Origin: Bradyrhizobium zhengyangense
Lineage (GTDB): Bacteria > Pseudomonadota > Alphaproteobacteria > Rhizobiales > Xanthobacteraceae
Assembly: GCF_022012435.1 (NCBI RefSeq)
Contig: NZ_JAKLUA010000013.1
Location: 1-64,000 of the forward strand
Direction of reading: 5' to 3'
DNA: 64,000 nucleotides
Every line of letters starts with the position of its first letter. Positions within the stretch are counted from its first letter, which is position 1. The position numbers and the translations under genes were made by a program. Shown here piece after piece: positions 43,901 to 51,354 of this stretch. The notes under the pieces were generated by a model that searched no databases, was not told the origin of the DNA, and saw nothing but the letters and a program-made list of their open reading frames with translations.

Positions 43901-44394
43901 CCAACGAACTCGCAGCCGCCGAGATCCGCCTCCGGTCCCGGCACGAAATCGACCACCGCGATATCAAGCGCCCTGGCGACGTCGCGGCTCGGCGAATTCA
44001 TGTCCGCCCGTGTGACGAGCGCTGTGAGCTTCAATTCGCTGAAATAGCGTTGCAGCTCGTCCGCCGTGAAGTCGGGATTGACGGGGACGCAGGCGCAGGT
44101 CGATGCCACCCCGAGCAGCGCCAATGCACTGTCGGCCCCGCGCGGCAGTGCAACGGCAATTCGGTCGGCAGGTGTAATGCCGAGCCCGCGCAGCGTGCGG
44201 ACGACATGCGCGATCCTCGTGCCGAGCGCGCCATAGGTCAGAGGAGGCCGGCCGGGAGCGAGCAGCGCGGGCGCCGCTGGCATCGCGCGCGAGTGAAAAG
44301 CGAGAATGCTACCGATATCGGCAAGGTTCTCGGTTTCGACGCCCGCGCCGGCCAGTCTATCTCTCGCCTCGGGTGCAATATCCGACAATGCCAT
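37957..44394 (-). CDS. Nonribosomal peptide synthetase, A-PCP-C-A-PCP-C
   Basis: 2145 residues. Order (approximate): acyl-CoA-ligase-like A1 1-515 (ILLTSGTAARPKMVPLTH at 180); PCP1 with Ser about 568 (LGADSLAV); C1 620-1050 with HHLVTDG about 758; A2 1075-1580 with LIYTSGSSGAPKG about 1233; PCP2 with Ser about 1636 (LGGHSLLAG); C2 1700-2130 with HHAIADG about 1838. Both C active sites and both carrier serines are intact. A1 looks like a starter ligase for a carboxylic acid. A2 lacks the aspartate that holds an alpha-amino group: SFVISVWQFL has Val at 1282 where FDxSVW is usual. There is no thioesterase or reductase, so C2 probably releases the chain onto a free amine. Product unknown. Confidence 0.95.
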   Translation of the reverse strand: MALSDIAPEARDRLAGAGVETENLADIGSILAFHSRAMPAAPALLAPGRPPLTYGALGTRIAHVVRTLRGLGITPADRIAVALPRGADSALALLGVASTCACVPVNPDFTADELQRYFSELKLTALVTRADMNSPSRDVARALDIAVVDFVPGPEADLGGCEFVGPTIGPACADGAARAENDAFILLTSGTAARPKMVPLTHRNVCLSAQNAGRVLALTPHDRLLNVLPLFHAHGLISGLLTALAAGSSVIATNGFDAPSFFGWMRDLQPTWYTAVPTIHRALLTAAEASPERVRSSSLRVIRSASSSLAPAILNGLEAIFGVPVLETYGMTEAASQIAANPFELRKIGSVGRAAGPEIAIMDEAGRLLAHGQHGEIMLRGPNMSRGYYNDEAATQAAFRNGWFRTGDLGYLDADGYLFIVGRIKDVINRGGQKISPLEVEEVLLAHPAVLEAGVFAIPHAKLGENVAAVVVLRDNSETTSDQLRQFARKRLAAYKVPGLIHSVAALPKGASGKVKRNALAELISAPHDDDETQLPRNELETQLAETWADLLELPQVGIDQDVFALGADSLAVTQMRSRLRERFSVDFSFEDIFDCATVGALAARIETTAHRDARLPAWRQEASGGDAPLSFQQQRMYVLSRLDPTRYNYNVVEVALLKGAVDIAALQVSLAAICTRHEALRSVFVEREGEPVQRVLQASPQFERIKLKPCPPHRRVAVVRREALKLAQSAFDLAGEPPLKVTLLSFDKSSHALVVNVHHLVTDGWSQRLFWEALAAGYSAARKASVTALPSPSFQYRDFARWQQSWAQTPAAKEQLDYWRTQLDGVTTLPLRTDRPRPEVWSGHGARHHFEFSKALSADIRSLSQDQGVTPFMALLAVFQCLLFRHTSHEDVATGSLIANRNQIESERLIGLFANTLILRNDFGGDPTFGELLRRVRQVTLDAYRNQDLPIEEVLRALQVARRSDGNPLFRIMFILQNASIEAARFPGLSTRRLEIDPEVARFDITLELVEAEGRFTGFFEYATDLFDAGTIESMADQFKTLLKAVIANPEQRVSHLPLLTATERRQVLAKSRPVNFAARGNLCERFERQAKKTPNAVAVSDAHVSLSYRELAGRSQAITRWLAREGVGAETVVALLADRGPDLLAAMIAVQRVGAAFLNLDPEQPPARLATILGSSCASVLLTGRAQSAMVDTLLEPLVARIRVAELDETIAFASTKPGRPARRVDSSLAYLIYTSGSSGAPKGVMIEQRGLSNHLASLIDELGLTAKDVIAQTAPQSFVISVWQFLAGPMVGARVHVCATPAVQDPILLAREIEHAGITVLEILPSLLRVILERMDEAPVLRAFAKLRLLISTGEPLPVDLCRAWFARCPKVPLINAYGASECSDDVSLHRLTRAPESATTNVPVGAPLPNTQIYVLDPHLEPQPIGVVGELCIGGAGIGRGYVNDPAQSRERFVPDPFARRESDRLYRTGDLARRRADGTIECLGRADLQVKVRGYRIELKEIEAALADHASVRAGIVEPRRDGDGDVRLIAHVVAKAGNKISANELRDFLKSRLPVHAIPSAFLFLDQVPLNAHGKLDRSALLAPMQQESTATETAVPARRFTEKVLSDIWVDLLKVESLGVTDNFFDLGGHSLLAGQAMARIARALGVSLPIKTIFEAPTISELARRVDEAAATTRQKPAAGVPRLAESAPPTLSIAQDQMMRIERNLPDLPLFNLPFAFHLEGPINPRTLAQAIDDIVRRHESLRTAFGWNGEEPVSRVLAPATLGPVLTVETIGDGRPHNNRRRKALELRKIELLVAQEAYSPVDTARAPLLRARLLRLHAEDHVLLLTLHHAIADGWSIGVLFEELSNRYAALAGHPPPPLPKMPLAFSSVARWQRWWCGTDAARRQAIDWAENLRGAAPLFDGEGRAGAATGHHPLSLERDLVASLASYARQQNSTLFMCLLTGLKALLLARTGRTDISVATAMANRAQPDTDRIIGPFENTVIVRSRITPDLSFAQALDRVRRGVLDAHARQELPFNILADHLEQKGIDPASLLQVYFTLQNPLRQPLDLPDVTVRSIGNVAREGQPVLPVDQTWLSLMLKERPTGITGSCNYKDDLLDGATVGAWMEDLVALLKAAVHRPNAPLERLLARRAA

Positions 44395-44529
44395 TCCCTT
44401 TTGATCTGATTGGGCTATTCTTCCCTGGAGTTTGGGAACGCGTCCAGTCTGAGGTGAAGTTTAGGCCCCAAAATCTGTGGTTGAGGGACCTTAAGCCCTT
44501 TGGCGGAGGGAGTGTACGGCGGGATCACC

Positions 44530-47500
44530 ATGCTGGAGAATGAGCCGGGGACTGAAGTCGGGTTGAAGCGTTGGCTCGAAGGCATTGGTCTCGGTCACTA
44601 CACCGATCTGTTCGCGCAGCACCGCCTCGATCTCGACGTCATGGGCGACCTGACCGAGGCGGATCTTGCCGAGCTCGGGCTGCCGCTCGGCGATCGCAAG
44701 CGGTTGCAGCGGGCCATGGCCGCGCTGTTCAAGGCGGAGACGGTGGAGGCGCCGGTTGCGCCGGCGCGTCCGCAGACCCGCATAGAGGTTGGCGCCGAGC
44801 GGCGCCAGCTCACCACCATGTTCTGCGACATGGTGGATTCCACGGCCCTCTCGGCCCAGTTCGATCCGGAAGACGTGCGTGACATGATCGCCAGCTTTCG
44901 CGAAACCTGCGTGCGCGTCGTCAAGCATTACGAAGGCTTTGCCGCCCGCTTCGTCGGCGACGGCATTCTGGTCTATTTCGGCTATCCGACTGCGCATGAG
45001 GACGACGCCGAGCGCGCGGTGCGCGCCGGGCTCGAGATCGTGCGGGTGCTGTCGACCGCGCGCGCAATCGAGCCGCGCGGTGCGCTCAGCCACGCGCCCG
45101 CCGTCCGCATCGGGATCGCGACGGGCCTCGTCGTGGTCGGCGACCTCGTCGGTCAGGGTACCGAGGAGCGCGACTCCGCCGTTGGCGAGACCGTCAATCT
45201 CGCCGCGCGTCTGCAGGCGCTGGCGCCGCCCAACGGTGTGGTGATCTCCGCCTCGACGCAATCGCTGCTGAAGGGCAAGTTCGACTACCGCAATCTCGGC
45301 GCCCAGGCGTTGAAAGGCATCTCGGAAAAAACCCAGGCCTGGCACGTCGTGCGCGCCACGCGCGTCGAGACCCGCTTCGCCGCCGCCATGGGCACGCGAC
45401 TGACCCCGCTCGTCAACCGCGAGGAGGAAATTGCGCTGCTGATGGCGCGCTGGCAGCAGGTCAAGGAGGGCGACGGCCAGGTCGTCGTCAAGTTCGGCGA
45501 GCCCGGGATTGGCAAGTCGCGCATCATCCAGGAGATTTTTGAGCGGATCGCCGGTGACCGGCATGGGCATGTCGCGTTCCAGTGCTCGCCCTATTACACC
45601 TCCACCGCGTTCTATCCCTTCGTCGAGCAGCTCAAATTCTCCCTCGGCCTCGACCGCGAGGATGCCTCCGCGCTGTCGCTGGCCAGCCTGGAGAATGCGA
45701 TTGCAGCGGCCCATGGCGATATCGAGCAGGTGGCGCCGCTGTTCGCGGCGCTGCTGTCGATCCCGACCGGAGAGCGCTATGCGCCGCTGGACCTGTCGCC
45801 GCAGCAACAGAAAGACGCAACTGTCGCGGCGTTGGTCAATCATTTCCTGGGGCTCGCCCGCGAGATGCCGCTGGTGATGGCCTTTGAGGACCTGCACTGG
45901 ATCGATCCGACGTCGCGCGAGGTTGTCGATTTGCTGGTCGAGCAGGTGCAGAACCAGCCGATCCTGGCCATCATCACGGCGCGCTCCGAATTCCAGCCGA
46001 GCTGGAATGCGCATTCGCACATCACAACGCTGGTGCTGAACCGGTTGAGCCGGGCGCTGCGCACCACGCTGGTCGAGCGCGTTGCGGGCAGGGAGCTTCC
46101 CAAGGAGGTCGTCGAGGAGATCATCGTCAAGACCGACGGCGTGCCGCTGTTCCTTGAGGAGTTGACCAAGACGGTTCTCGAATCCAACCTTCTGACCGAG
46201 CGGCACGGGCGCTACGTGCTGTCGGGCCCGTGGCGGCAGCTCGCGATCCCGGCGACCTTGACGGACTCGCTGATGGCCCGTCTCGACCGGATGGGGCCTT
46301 TCAAGCGGATCGCACAGATCGGCGCGACCATCGGCCGCGAATTCTCCTACGAGACCCTGCACGCGGTCGCCAACATGCCGGCGGAGCAGATCGAGGCGGC
46401 GCTGACCCATCTGGAGGAGGCCGGCCTGATCATGCGCCGGGGGCATCCGCCCGATGCGCTCTACTCCTTCAAGCACGTCATGATCCAGAACGCGGCGCAT
46501 GACAGCCTGTTGCACAGTGAGCGGCGCAAGCTGCATGCCAGCATCGCCCAGGTCCTGGCCGAAATGTATCCGGAGAAGACCGATCGCGAGCCGGAGCTGC
46601 TGGCCCATCATCTGACTGAGTCCGGGCAGAGCGAAGGCGCGGCGAGCTTCTGGCTCAAGGCAGGCAAGCAGGCGGCCAAGAGCGGCGCCAACCTCGAGGC
46701 GATCGGCCATCTCCGCCGGGGCTTGAGCGTCGTGCAGGCCAATGCACGCATGCAGGGCGCCGACGAGATCGAGCTCGAGCTGCGGATCGCGCTCGGCAAC
46801 GCGCTGATCGCCGCCAAGGGCTACGCCGTGCAGGAGGTCGAGGAGAACTACATCCGCGCCCTCGAGCTCGGCCAGCAGCTGGACGACGACGAAAAGGCCT
46901 TTGCGGCCACGCGCGGGCTATGGGTGTGCCATTTCATCCGTGCCGACCTCACCCGCGCGCATGATCTCAGCGTCGAACTGCTGAAATTCGCCAAGCGAGA
47001 GCGGTTGAATGAGGACACGGTGCAGCAGACCGGCTACCTGATCGAGGCGCACCGCTCGATCGCGATGACCATGCTGTATCGCGGTCGCTTCGCCGCCGCG
47101 CAGCATCATCTGCATCGCTGCATCGATCTCTACAGTCCCGATTTGCATTCCGACCTGATGGAGCGCCACGGCACCGATCCCGGCGTCGTCTCGCTGTCCT
47201 ATCTCGGCTATCTTCTCTGGTTCCTCGGCCAGCCCGATGCGGCGCGCCAGCACAGCGAGCAGGCGATTGCACTCGCGGAGAAGATCCGCCATCCGTTCTC
47301 GCTCGCCTTCGCGCTCGTGTTCGGCGCCTATCTCTGCCAGCATCTGCGCGATATCGAGGGCACACGCGATCATGCCAACCGCGCCATGATCATCGCCACC
47401 GAACACAATTTCCTGCATTGGAAGCAGCAGGCTGCGATCCTGCGCGGCTGGGCGCTGGCCCAGCTCGGCGATGCCGATGAAGGCATCAGCCAGATGCGCT

Positions 47501-47988
47501 TTGGCCTCGATGAATATGAGGCGATGGATTCCTGGCTCGCCGGCTGCTGGTTCCGTTGCTTGCTCGCGGAGGCCTATGCCAAGGTCGGCATGCGCGACGC
47601 CGCCTTGCGCGCGCTGGACGGTGCGCTTGCGACCGCAAGGCGCACCGGCGATCACTCCTATCTCGCCGAGGTCTACCGCCTGCAAGGCGAGATCACCTTG
47701 TCGGACGGCAATCCGGCCTCGGTGCAGGAGGCCGAAGATCTGTTCGACCTGTCGCTGGAGACGGCGCGCAAGCAGGGCGCGTTGTCCTGGGAGCTCAGAA
47801 CCGCGGTCAGCCTCGCGCGGCTGTCGCACGCATCAGGCAAGCGCGAGCACGCAAGCCTTCTGCTCGTGCCGATCGTCGGCAAGTTCAACGAGGGTTTCCT
47901 GACGCCCGACCTGAAGCTCGCCTTGCAGCTGGTGCACGAGCTCGGCGGCGATACACCGGCGCGTCCGCAGGCCGATCCGGTGAAATGA
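44530..47988 (+). CDS. SAM-domain / class III nucleotide cyclase / AAA ATPase / TPR signalling protein
   Basis: About 1152 residues from ATG 44530 (a TTG at 44500 would add 10). A SAM domain (LKRWLEGIGLGHYTDLFAQH, 10-70) is followed by a class III cyclase domain, 88-270. The two metal aspartates are in FCDMVDST and FVGDGILVYF, and the transition-state Asn/Arg in GETVNLAARLQA. An ATPase follows with Walker A GEPGIGKS near 325 and Walker B LVMAFEDLHWID near 455. TPR-like helical repeats run from about 690 to the end. Rhizobia carry many such multi-domain cyclases. It is divergent from the NRPS (136 nt apart) and coupled to a methyltransferase, so it may sense and control that locus. Confidence 0.93.
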   Translation: MLENEPGTEVGLKRWLEGIGLGHYTDLFAQHRLDLDVMGDLTEADLAELGLPLGDRKRLQRAMAALFKAETVEAPVAPARPQTRIEVGAERRQLTTMFCDMVDSTALSAQFDPEDVRDMIASFRETCVRVVKHYEGFAARFVGDGILVYFGYPTAHEDDAERAVRAGLEIVRVLSTARAIEPRGALSHAPAVRIGIATGLVVVGDLVGQGTEERDSAVGETVNLAARLQALAPPNGVVISASTQSLLKGKFDYRNLGAQALKGISEKTQAWHVVRATRVETRFAAAMGTRLTPLVNREEEIALLMARWQQVKEGDGQVVVKFGEPGIGKSRIIQEIFERIAGDRHGHVAFQCSPYYTSTAFYPFVEQLKFSLGLDREDASALSLASLENAIAAAHGDIEQVAPLFAALLSIPTGERYAPLDLSPQQQKDATVAALVNHFLGLAREMPLVMAFEDLHWIDPTSREVVDLLVEQVQNQPILAIITARSEFQPSWNAHSHITTLVLNRLSRALRTTLVERVAGRELPKEVVEEIIVKTDGVPLFLEELTKTVLESNLLTERHGRYVLSGPWRQLAIPATLTDSLMARLDRMGPFKRIAQIGATIGREFSYETLHAVANMPAEQIEAALTHLEEAGLIMRRGHPPDALYSFKHVMIQNAAHDSLLHSERRKLHASIAQVLAEMYPEKTDREPELLAHHLTESGQSEGAASFWLKAGKQAAKSGANLEAIGHLRRGLSVVQANARMQGADEIELELRIALGNALIAAKGYAVQEVEENYIRALELGQQLDDDEKAFAATRGLWVCHFIRADLTRAHDLSVELLKFAKRERLNEDTVQQTGYLIEAHRSIAMTMLYRGRFAAAQHHLHRCIDLYSPDLHSDLMERHGTDPGVVSLSYLGYLLWFLGQPDAARQHSEQAIALAEKIRHPFSLAFALVFGAYLCQHLRDIEGTRDHANRAMIIATEHNFLHWKQQAAILRGWALAQLGDADEGISQMRFGLDEYEAMDSWLAGCWFRCLLAEAYAKVGMRDAALRALDGALATARRTGDHSYLAEVYRLQGEITLSDGNPASVQEAEDLFDLSLETARKQGALSWELRTAVSLARLSHASGKREHASLLLVPIVGKFNEGFLTPDLKLALQLVHELGGDTPARPQADPVK

Positions 47989-48779
47989 GCGATCTGTCCG
48001 CCGCGCGGGCGCGCTACGTCGAGCTCATTGCGAAGCGCGAGCGGATTGCTTCGCCGCGCCTGCTTGCCGCCCTCGCGTCGGTGCCGCGTGAAAATTTTCT
48101 GGCGAAGGGGCCCTGGCGCATCAAAACCGAGGCGGCGCGCAGCTATCGGCTGACACCCAGCGCCGATCCCGTTCATCTCTACGATAATGTGCTCGTCGCC
48201 ATCGACGCGCGCCGCAAGCTCGACACCGGATTGCCGAGCCTCTGGGCCCATTTCATCGATCTGCTCGATGTCCGAGCAAAGGATCGCGTGATCCAGATCG
48301 GTTGCGGGCTCGGCTATTTCTCGGCGATCCTGTCGGAGATCGTGGGGCCGAAGGGCAGGGTGCGCGCAATCGAATGCGACGCCCGGCTCGCATCGCGCGC
48401 TGCGAATTACCTGCGGGCCTATCCCAATGTCGAAATTATCAACGGCGACGGCTGTCGCGATATCGGCGAGCCGGCCGATATCATCATCGTGCATGCCGGC
48501 TTTTCGCATCCGCATCCGCTCTGGCTTGCCTCGCTCCGCCCGCGCGGTCGGCTGCTGGTGCCGCTGACGCAGCGGGACCGCGAAGGCGCCGCACTCAAGA
48601 TCATGCGCCGGGGCAAGGGGTTCGTCGCCGAAGCGGTGCAGCAGATTCGGATCTTTCCGGGCCATGGCCGCGGGGTGACGGCACTCGACGACCGCGTCGC
48701 CGACTGGTGGCAACGCGCATCCGCCCTGGCGCCGCTGCGCTTTCGCGGGCTCGAGCAGGGACTGCCGTCGGATGGCTGA
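47985..48779 (+). CDS. Protein-L-isoaspartate methyltransferase-like protein
   Basis: 264 residues. PCMT-like start (ELIAKRERIASPRLLAALASVPRENFL), then SAM motif I VIQIGCGLGYFSAIL, acidic motif RAIECDARLA, and GDGCRDIGEPADIIIVHAGFSHPHPLW. The substrate loop of true PIMTs (usually with TISQP before motif I) is replaced by SADPVHLYDNVLVAID, so it may act on something other than isoaspartyl residues. ATGA overlap with the cyclase gene makes co-translation likely. Confidence 0.85.
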   Translation: MSDLSAARARYVELIAKRERIASPRLLAALASVPRENFLAKGPWRIKTEAARSYRLTPSADPVHLYDNVLVAIDARRKLDTGLPSLWAHFIDLLDVRAKDRVIQIGCGLGYFSAILSEIVGPKGRVRAIECDARLASRAANYLRAYPNVEIINGDGCRDIGEPADIIIVHAGFSHPHPLWLASLRPRGRLLVPLTQRDREGAALKIMRRGKGFVAEAVQQIRIFPGHGRGVTALDDRVADWWQRASALAPLRFRGLEQGLPSDG

Positions 48780-48835
48780 CGAAGAGCCGAGTTTCACCTG
48801 TCCCGGTGAGGACGAGGTAAGACAGGCGCTGATCC

Positions 48836-49939
48836 TCACACGTCCTTCGTGAACTTGCTGATGACATTCATCAACGGCTTGGGCTTGAACTCGCCATCAA
48901 GCGGCAATGGCCGGTTCGGCTGCTTGTCCGGGCGTTTGACGTAGCCGTTGATCCAGCTGTAACGGTCGGAAATGCCCCAGGTGAGGACCGAGCGCACAGG
49001 TCCGCTGGTCGAGATCGCGGTCAGGAGATCGTCGACGCGTTTGGCGACGATGGCATCGCGCTCCGCAGGGCTTCCGGTCAGCTTCTGGTCGTCGACGTCG
49101 AGTTCGGTGACGAAGACCTCGAGGCCCCATGAGCGGACTTCGGTGACGAATTCGGCAAGCCCGTGGGTGTCGATCTCGAGCTCGGCATGCAGATGCGATT
49201 GCAGCCCGACCGCGTGCAGGGGCACGCCTTGATCCAGCAGCTCCATGATGAGGTTGCGGTAGGCCGCGCGCTTGGCGATGAACGAATCCTTTGCCGATTC
49301 GATATCGTATTCGTTGATCGCGAGCTTGACGTAGGGATCGGCCGCTGCGGCCGTTCGGAACGCGAGCGGAATCCAGCCGTCGCCGAGATGCTGCGTCCAG
49401 AATGTATCGCGACGGTCCTTGGCGCTCCCGGGATTGTCAGGGATCGGTTCGTTGACGACGTCCCACGAGGTCAGCTTGTCCTTGTAATAGGACACGACGG
49501 TGTTGATGTGATCGACATAGGCGCGCTCGACGCCCTTCGAATCCTTGATCTGCTTGGTCCAGTCAGGAATGTCATGATACCAGGCGAGCGTATGGCCGCG
49601 CATGGTCAAATCGTTCTTTTGCGCGAAATCATAGATCGCGTCGGCGCGCTCGAAGGCGAAGGTGTGCGCGTCCGGCCGGAGCATCGGCCATTTCAGCTCG
49701 AGCACCGGCACCACCTGCGTGCAATAGGTGCTGATGGCCTCGCCCAGCCGTGGATCGGCCTGCAAATCCCAGAGCGTGGCGGCCGCGCCATAGCCCTGAT
49801 GACGCTGGACAAGTTTCGACGCTGGCGGGGCCGCGGACGCCGACGCGCCTGTCGCGAGCGTTGCGGCGCTGCCGAGGAGAAATTGGCGTCTGTCGAGCGT
49901 CGTCACGTGGTGGAAGTCCTTTCGGAACCAACGCGCCAT
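48836..49939 (-). CDS. Tat-exported GH10 family glycoside hydrolase (endo-1,4-beta-xylanase-like)
   Basis: A 367-residue protein. Tat signal TTLDRRQFLLGSAATLATGA is followed by a GH10 TIM barrel. Acid/base Glu lies in SWDVVNEPIPDNPGS (about residue 164) and nucleophile Glu in VFVTELDVDD (about 278). Other conserved features are RGHTLAWYHDIPDW and the WGISDRYSWI near the C-terminus. It would cut beta-1,4-xylan-like polymers in the periplasm or outside. Its partners are a glycosyltransferase and a flippase, so it may trim a self-made polysaccharide rather than plant xylan. Confidence 0.9.
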   Translation of the reverse strand: MARWFRKDFHHVTTLDRRQFLLGSAATLATGASASAAPPASKLVQRHQGYGAAATLWDLQADPRLGEAISTYCTQVVPVLELKWPMLRPDAHTFAFERADAIYDFAQKNDLTMRGHTLAWYHDIPDWTKQIKDSKGVERAYVDHINTVVSYYKDKLTSWDVVNEPIPDNPGSAKDRRDTFWTQHLGDGWIPLAFRTAAAADPYVKLAINEYDIESAKDSFIAKRAAYRNLIMELLDQGVPLHAVGLQSHLHAELEIDTHGLAEFVTEVRSWGLEVFVTELDVDDQKLTGSPAERDAIVAKRVDDLLTAISTSGPVRSVLTWGISDRYSWINGYVKRPDKQPNRPLPLDGEFKPKPLMNVISKFTKDV

Positions 49940-50006
49940 CGTACCAAGCGGCGCCTTGCAGCGCCGCGGTTTCCTGTTGTTGGGTTAATTGTCGCGAATG
50001 TTCCGC

Positions 50007-51110
50007 TCAGCGCGCGTGGCGCTGCATTACCGCTTCGGCGATGTCGTAATAGTGAAGCGCGCCCTTTTCGAGCGTGAGATGGTCGATCACATAGTCGCGA
50101 GGCGCGAAGCTGCCTGCGCTCGCCTGCGACCAGAAGCCGCTCCAGCCGGCGATGAAGCCATCGGCATCGACGAATGTGCCGCCGCAGCGTGCGTCAAAAT
50201 AGGGCACGGAGGACACGCCGCCTTCGTATCTCACGCGGTCCGGGAAATATTCCGGATCCTGCCACGGGCCGCCGCGATCCCAGGCGAATACGGGCACGCC
50301 GCTAGATAGCGCCTGCTGGCAGGCGATGCCCTGGCTCTCGTGCTCGCAGAGGAAGACCATGCTGCGGCAGCGCGCCAGCGCGGCCTTGTAGTCATCTTCC
50401 TTGTAATGGCCGTAGCGGATCACTTCCACCGAGCGGCCGCTTGCTTCGAGATGCTTGCGGATCGGTTCGATCAGCTCGCGATCATAGCGGTCATGGCCCC
50501 AGCGAACCTTGTCATAGAGCAGCACGTCGACGCTCTTCTGCGCGGCCGGCGTTGGCGTCCACAAATCGGTTTCGATGCCGACCGGCCACACCTCGATACG
50601 CGGCCAATATGGCCGGCACATCTCTGCATACCAGTCGCAGGGCACGAGGATCGTGTTCTCATGAAACTCCTTGAGGCGCTCGGGCACGTCGACAGGATGG
50701 TTGTACATGACGACGCCGAGCAGCAGCGGGTTCTTCCACGCGAACCAGTCGAGCACGAAGGGGCGCCCGAGGATGCAGGCGAGCTCCTCCGGATGCTTGC
50801 GGATGTAGCTGTAGTCATTGACGCGATAGGGGATGCCGACCCGGTCGAGCCCAGCGCAGAGATTGAGGAACACGCGCCGCTGGCCGCTGATCCAGGATTT
50901 TCCGAGCAGCATCCGCCGCACCAGCGGTCGGACGTGACGGTCGCCCGGAAACCAGCGGTCGTCGCGCTCCTCGAAGAACAAATTGAGCGTCGTCCGCCCG
51001 TCCCCGTCCCCAGGGGACGCCGGGACCAGGGACGCATCGGTCCCGCCATGGGGCAGGGAACTCGGGTTTGCCCCCATGCGTTCGACAACGACCATTTTAG
51101 CCACGTCCAT
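50007..51110 (-). CDS. Glycosyltransferase (GT-B type, GT4-like)
   Basis: A 367-residue protein; the start is uncertain and the first about 45 residues look disordered. The core has a GT-B look: VPCDWYAEMCRPYWPRIEVWPVGIETDLW as acceptor/hinge, then VDVLLYDKVRW, and ARCRSMVFLCEHESQGIACQQALSSGVPVFAWD. This last block is the E-x7-E-like nucleotide-sugar motif region. It is divergent from the flippase gene and followed by the GH10 gene. It probably adds one sugar in a cell-surface polysaccharide. Confidence 0.8.
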   Translation of the reverse strand: MDVAKMVVVERMGANPSSLPHGGTDASLVPASPGDGDGRTTLNLFFEERDDRWFPGDRHVRPLVRRMLLGKSWISGQRRVFLNLCAGLDRVGIPYRVNDYSYIRKHPEELACILGRPFVLDWFAWKNPLLLGVVMYNHPVDVPERLKEFHENTILVPCDWYAEMCRPYWPRIEVWPVGIETDLWTPTPAAQKSVDVLLYDKVRWGHDRYDRELIEPIRKHLEASGRSVEVIRYGHYKEDDYKAALARCRSMVFLCEHESQGIACQQALSSGVPVFAWDRGGPWQDPEYFPDRVRYEGGVSSVPYFDARCGGTFVDADGFIAGWSGFWSQASAGSFAPRDYVIDHLTLEKGALHYYDIAEAVMQRHAR

Positions 51111-51354
51111 ACGTTAACCAAACGCCGGGCGACGTCTTGAAATCATGGTTTCTTTTCGGTGATCGCGGCGCCCCGTTCAAGGACAGCGCAAATTTAACGC
51201 TAACGCGCGAAAGCGGTGGAGCCATCCCATTTGGCGGCCGATTTGCAGACTTAAATGACTATCTTGGGAGATGCTGCGGCGCAGTCGAACCATCACGCCA
51301 AGGTCCAACTGATTAACGGCCGCTCGATTTCAAGGCCGCCGGTCCCGTGCACGC

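Noticed and set aside
37957..44394. Assignment of the NRPS to a known rhizobial signal or siderophore
   Set aside because: There are no siderophore-type uptake or chelator genes and no database comparison is possible here, so naming a product would be invention.
44491..46710. A 739-residue open frame opposite the cyclase gene
   Set aside because: Antisense shadow of a high-GC gene; composition is Arg/Gly/Leu/His/Asp repeats without motifs.
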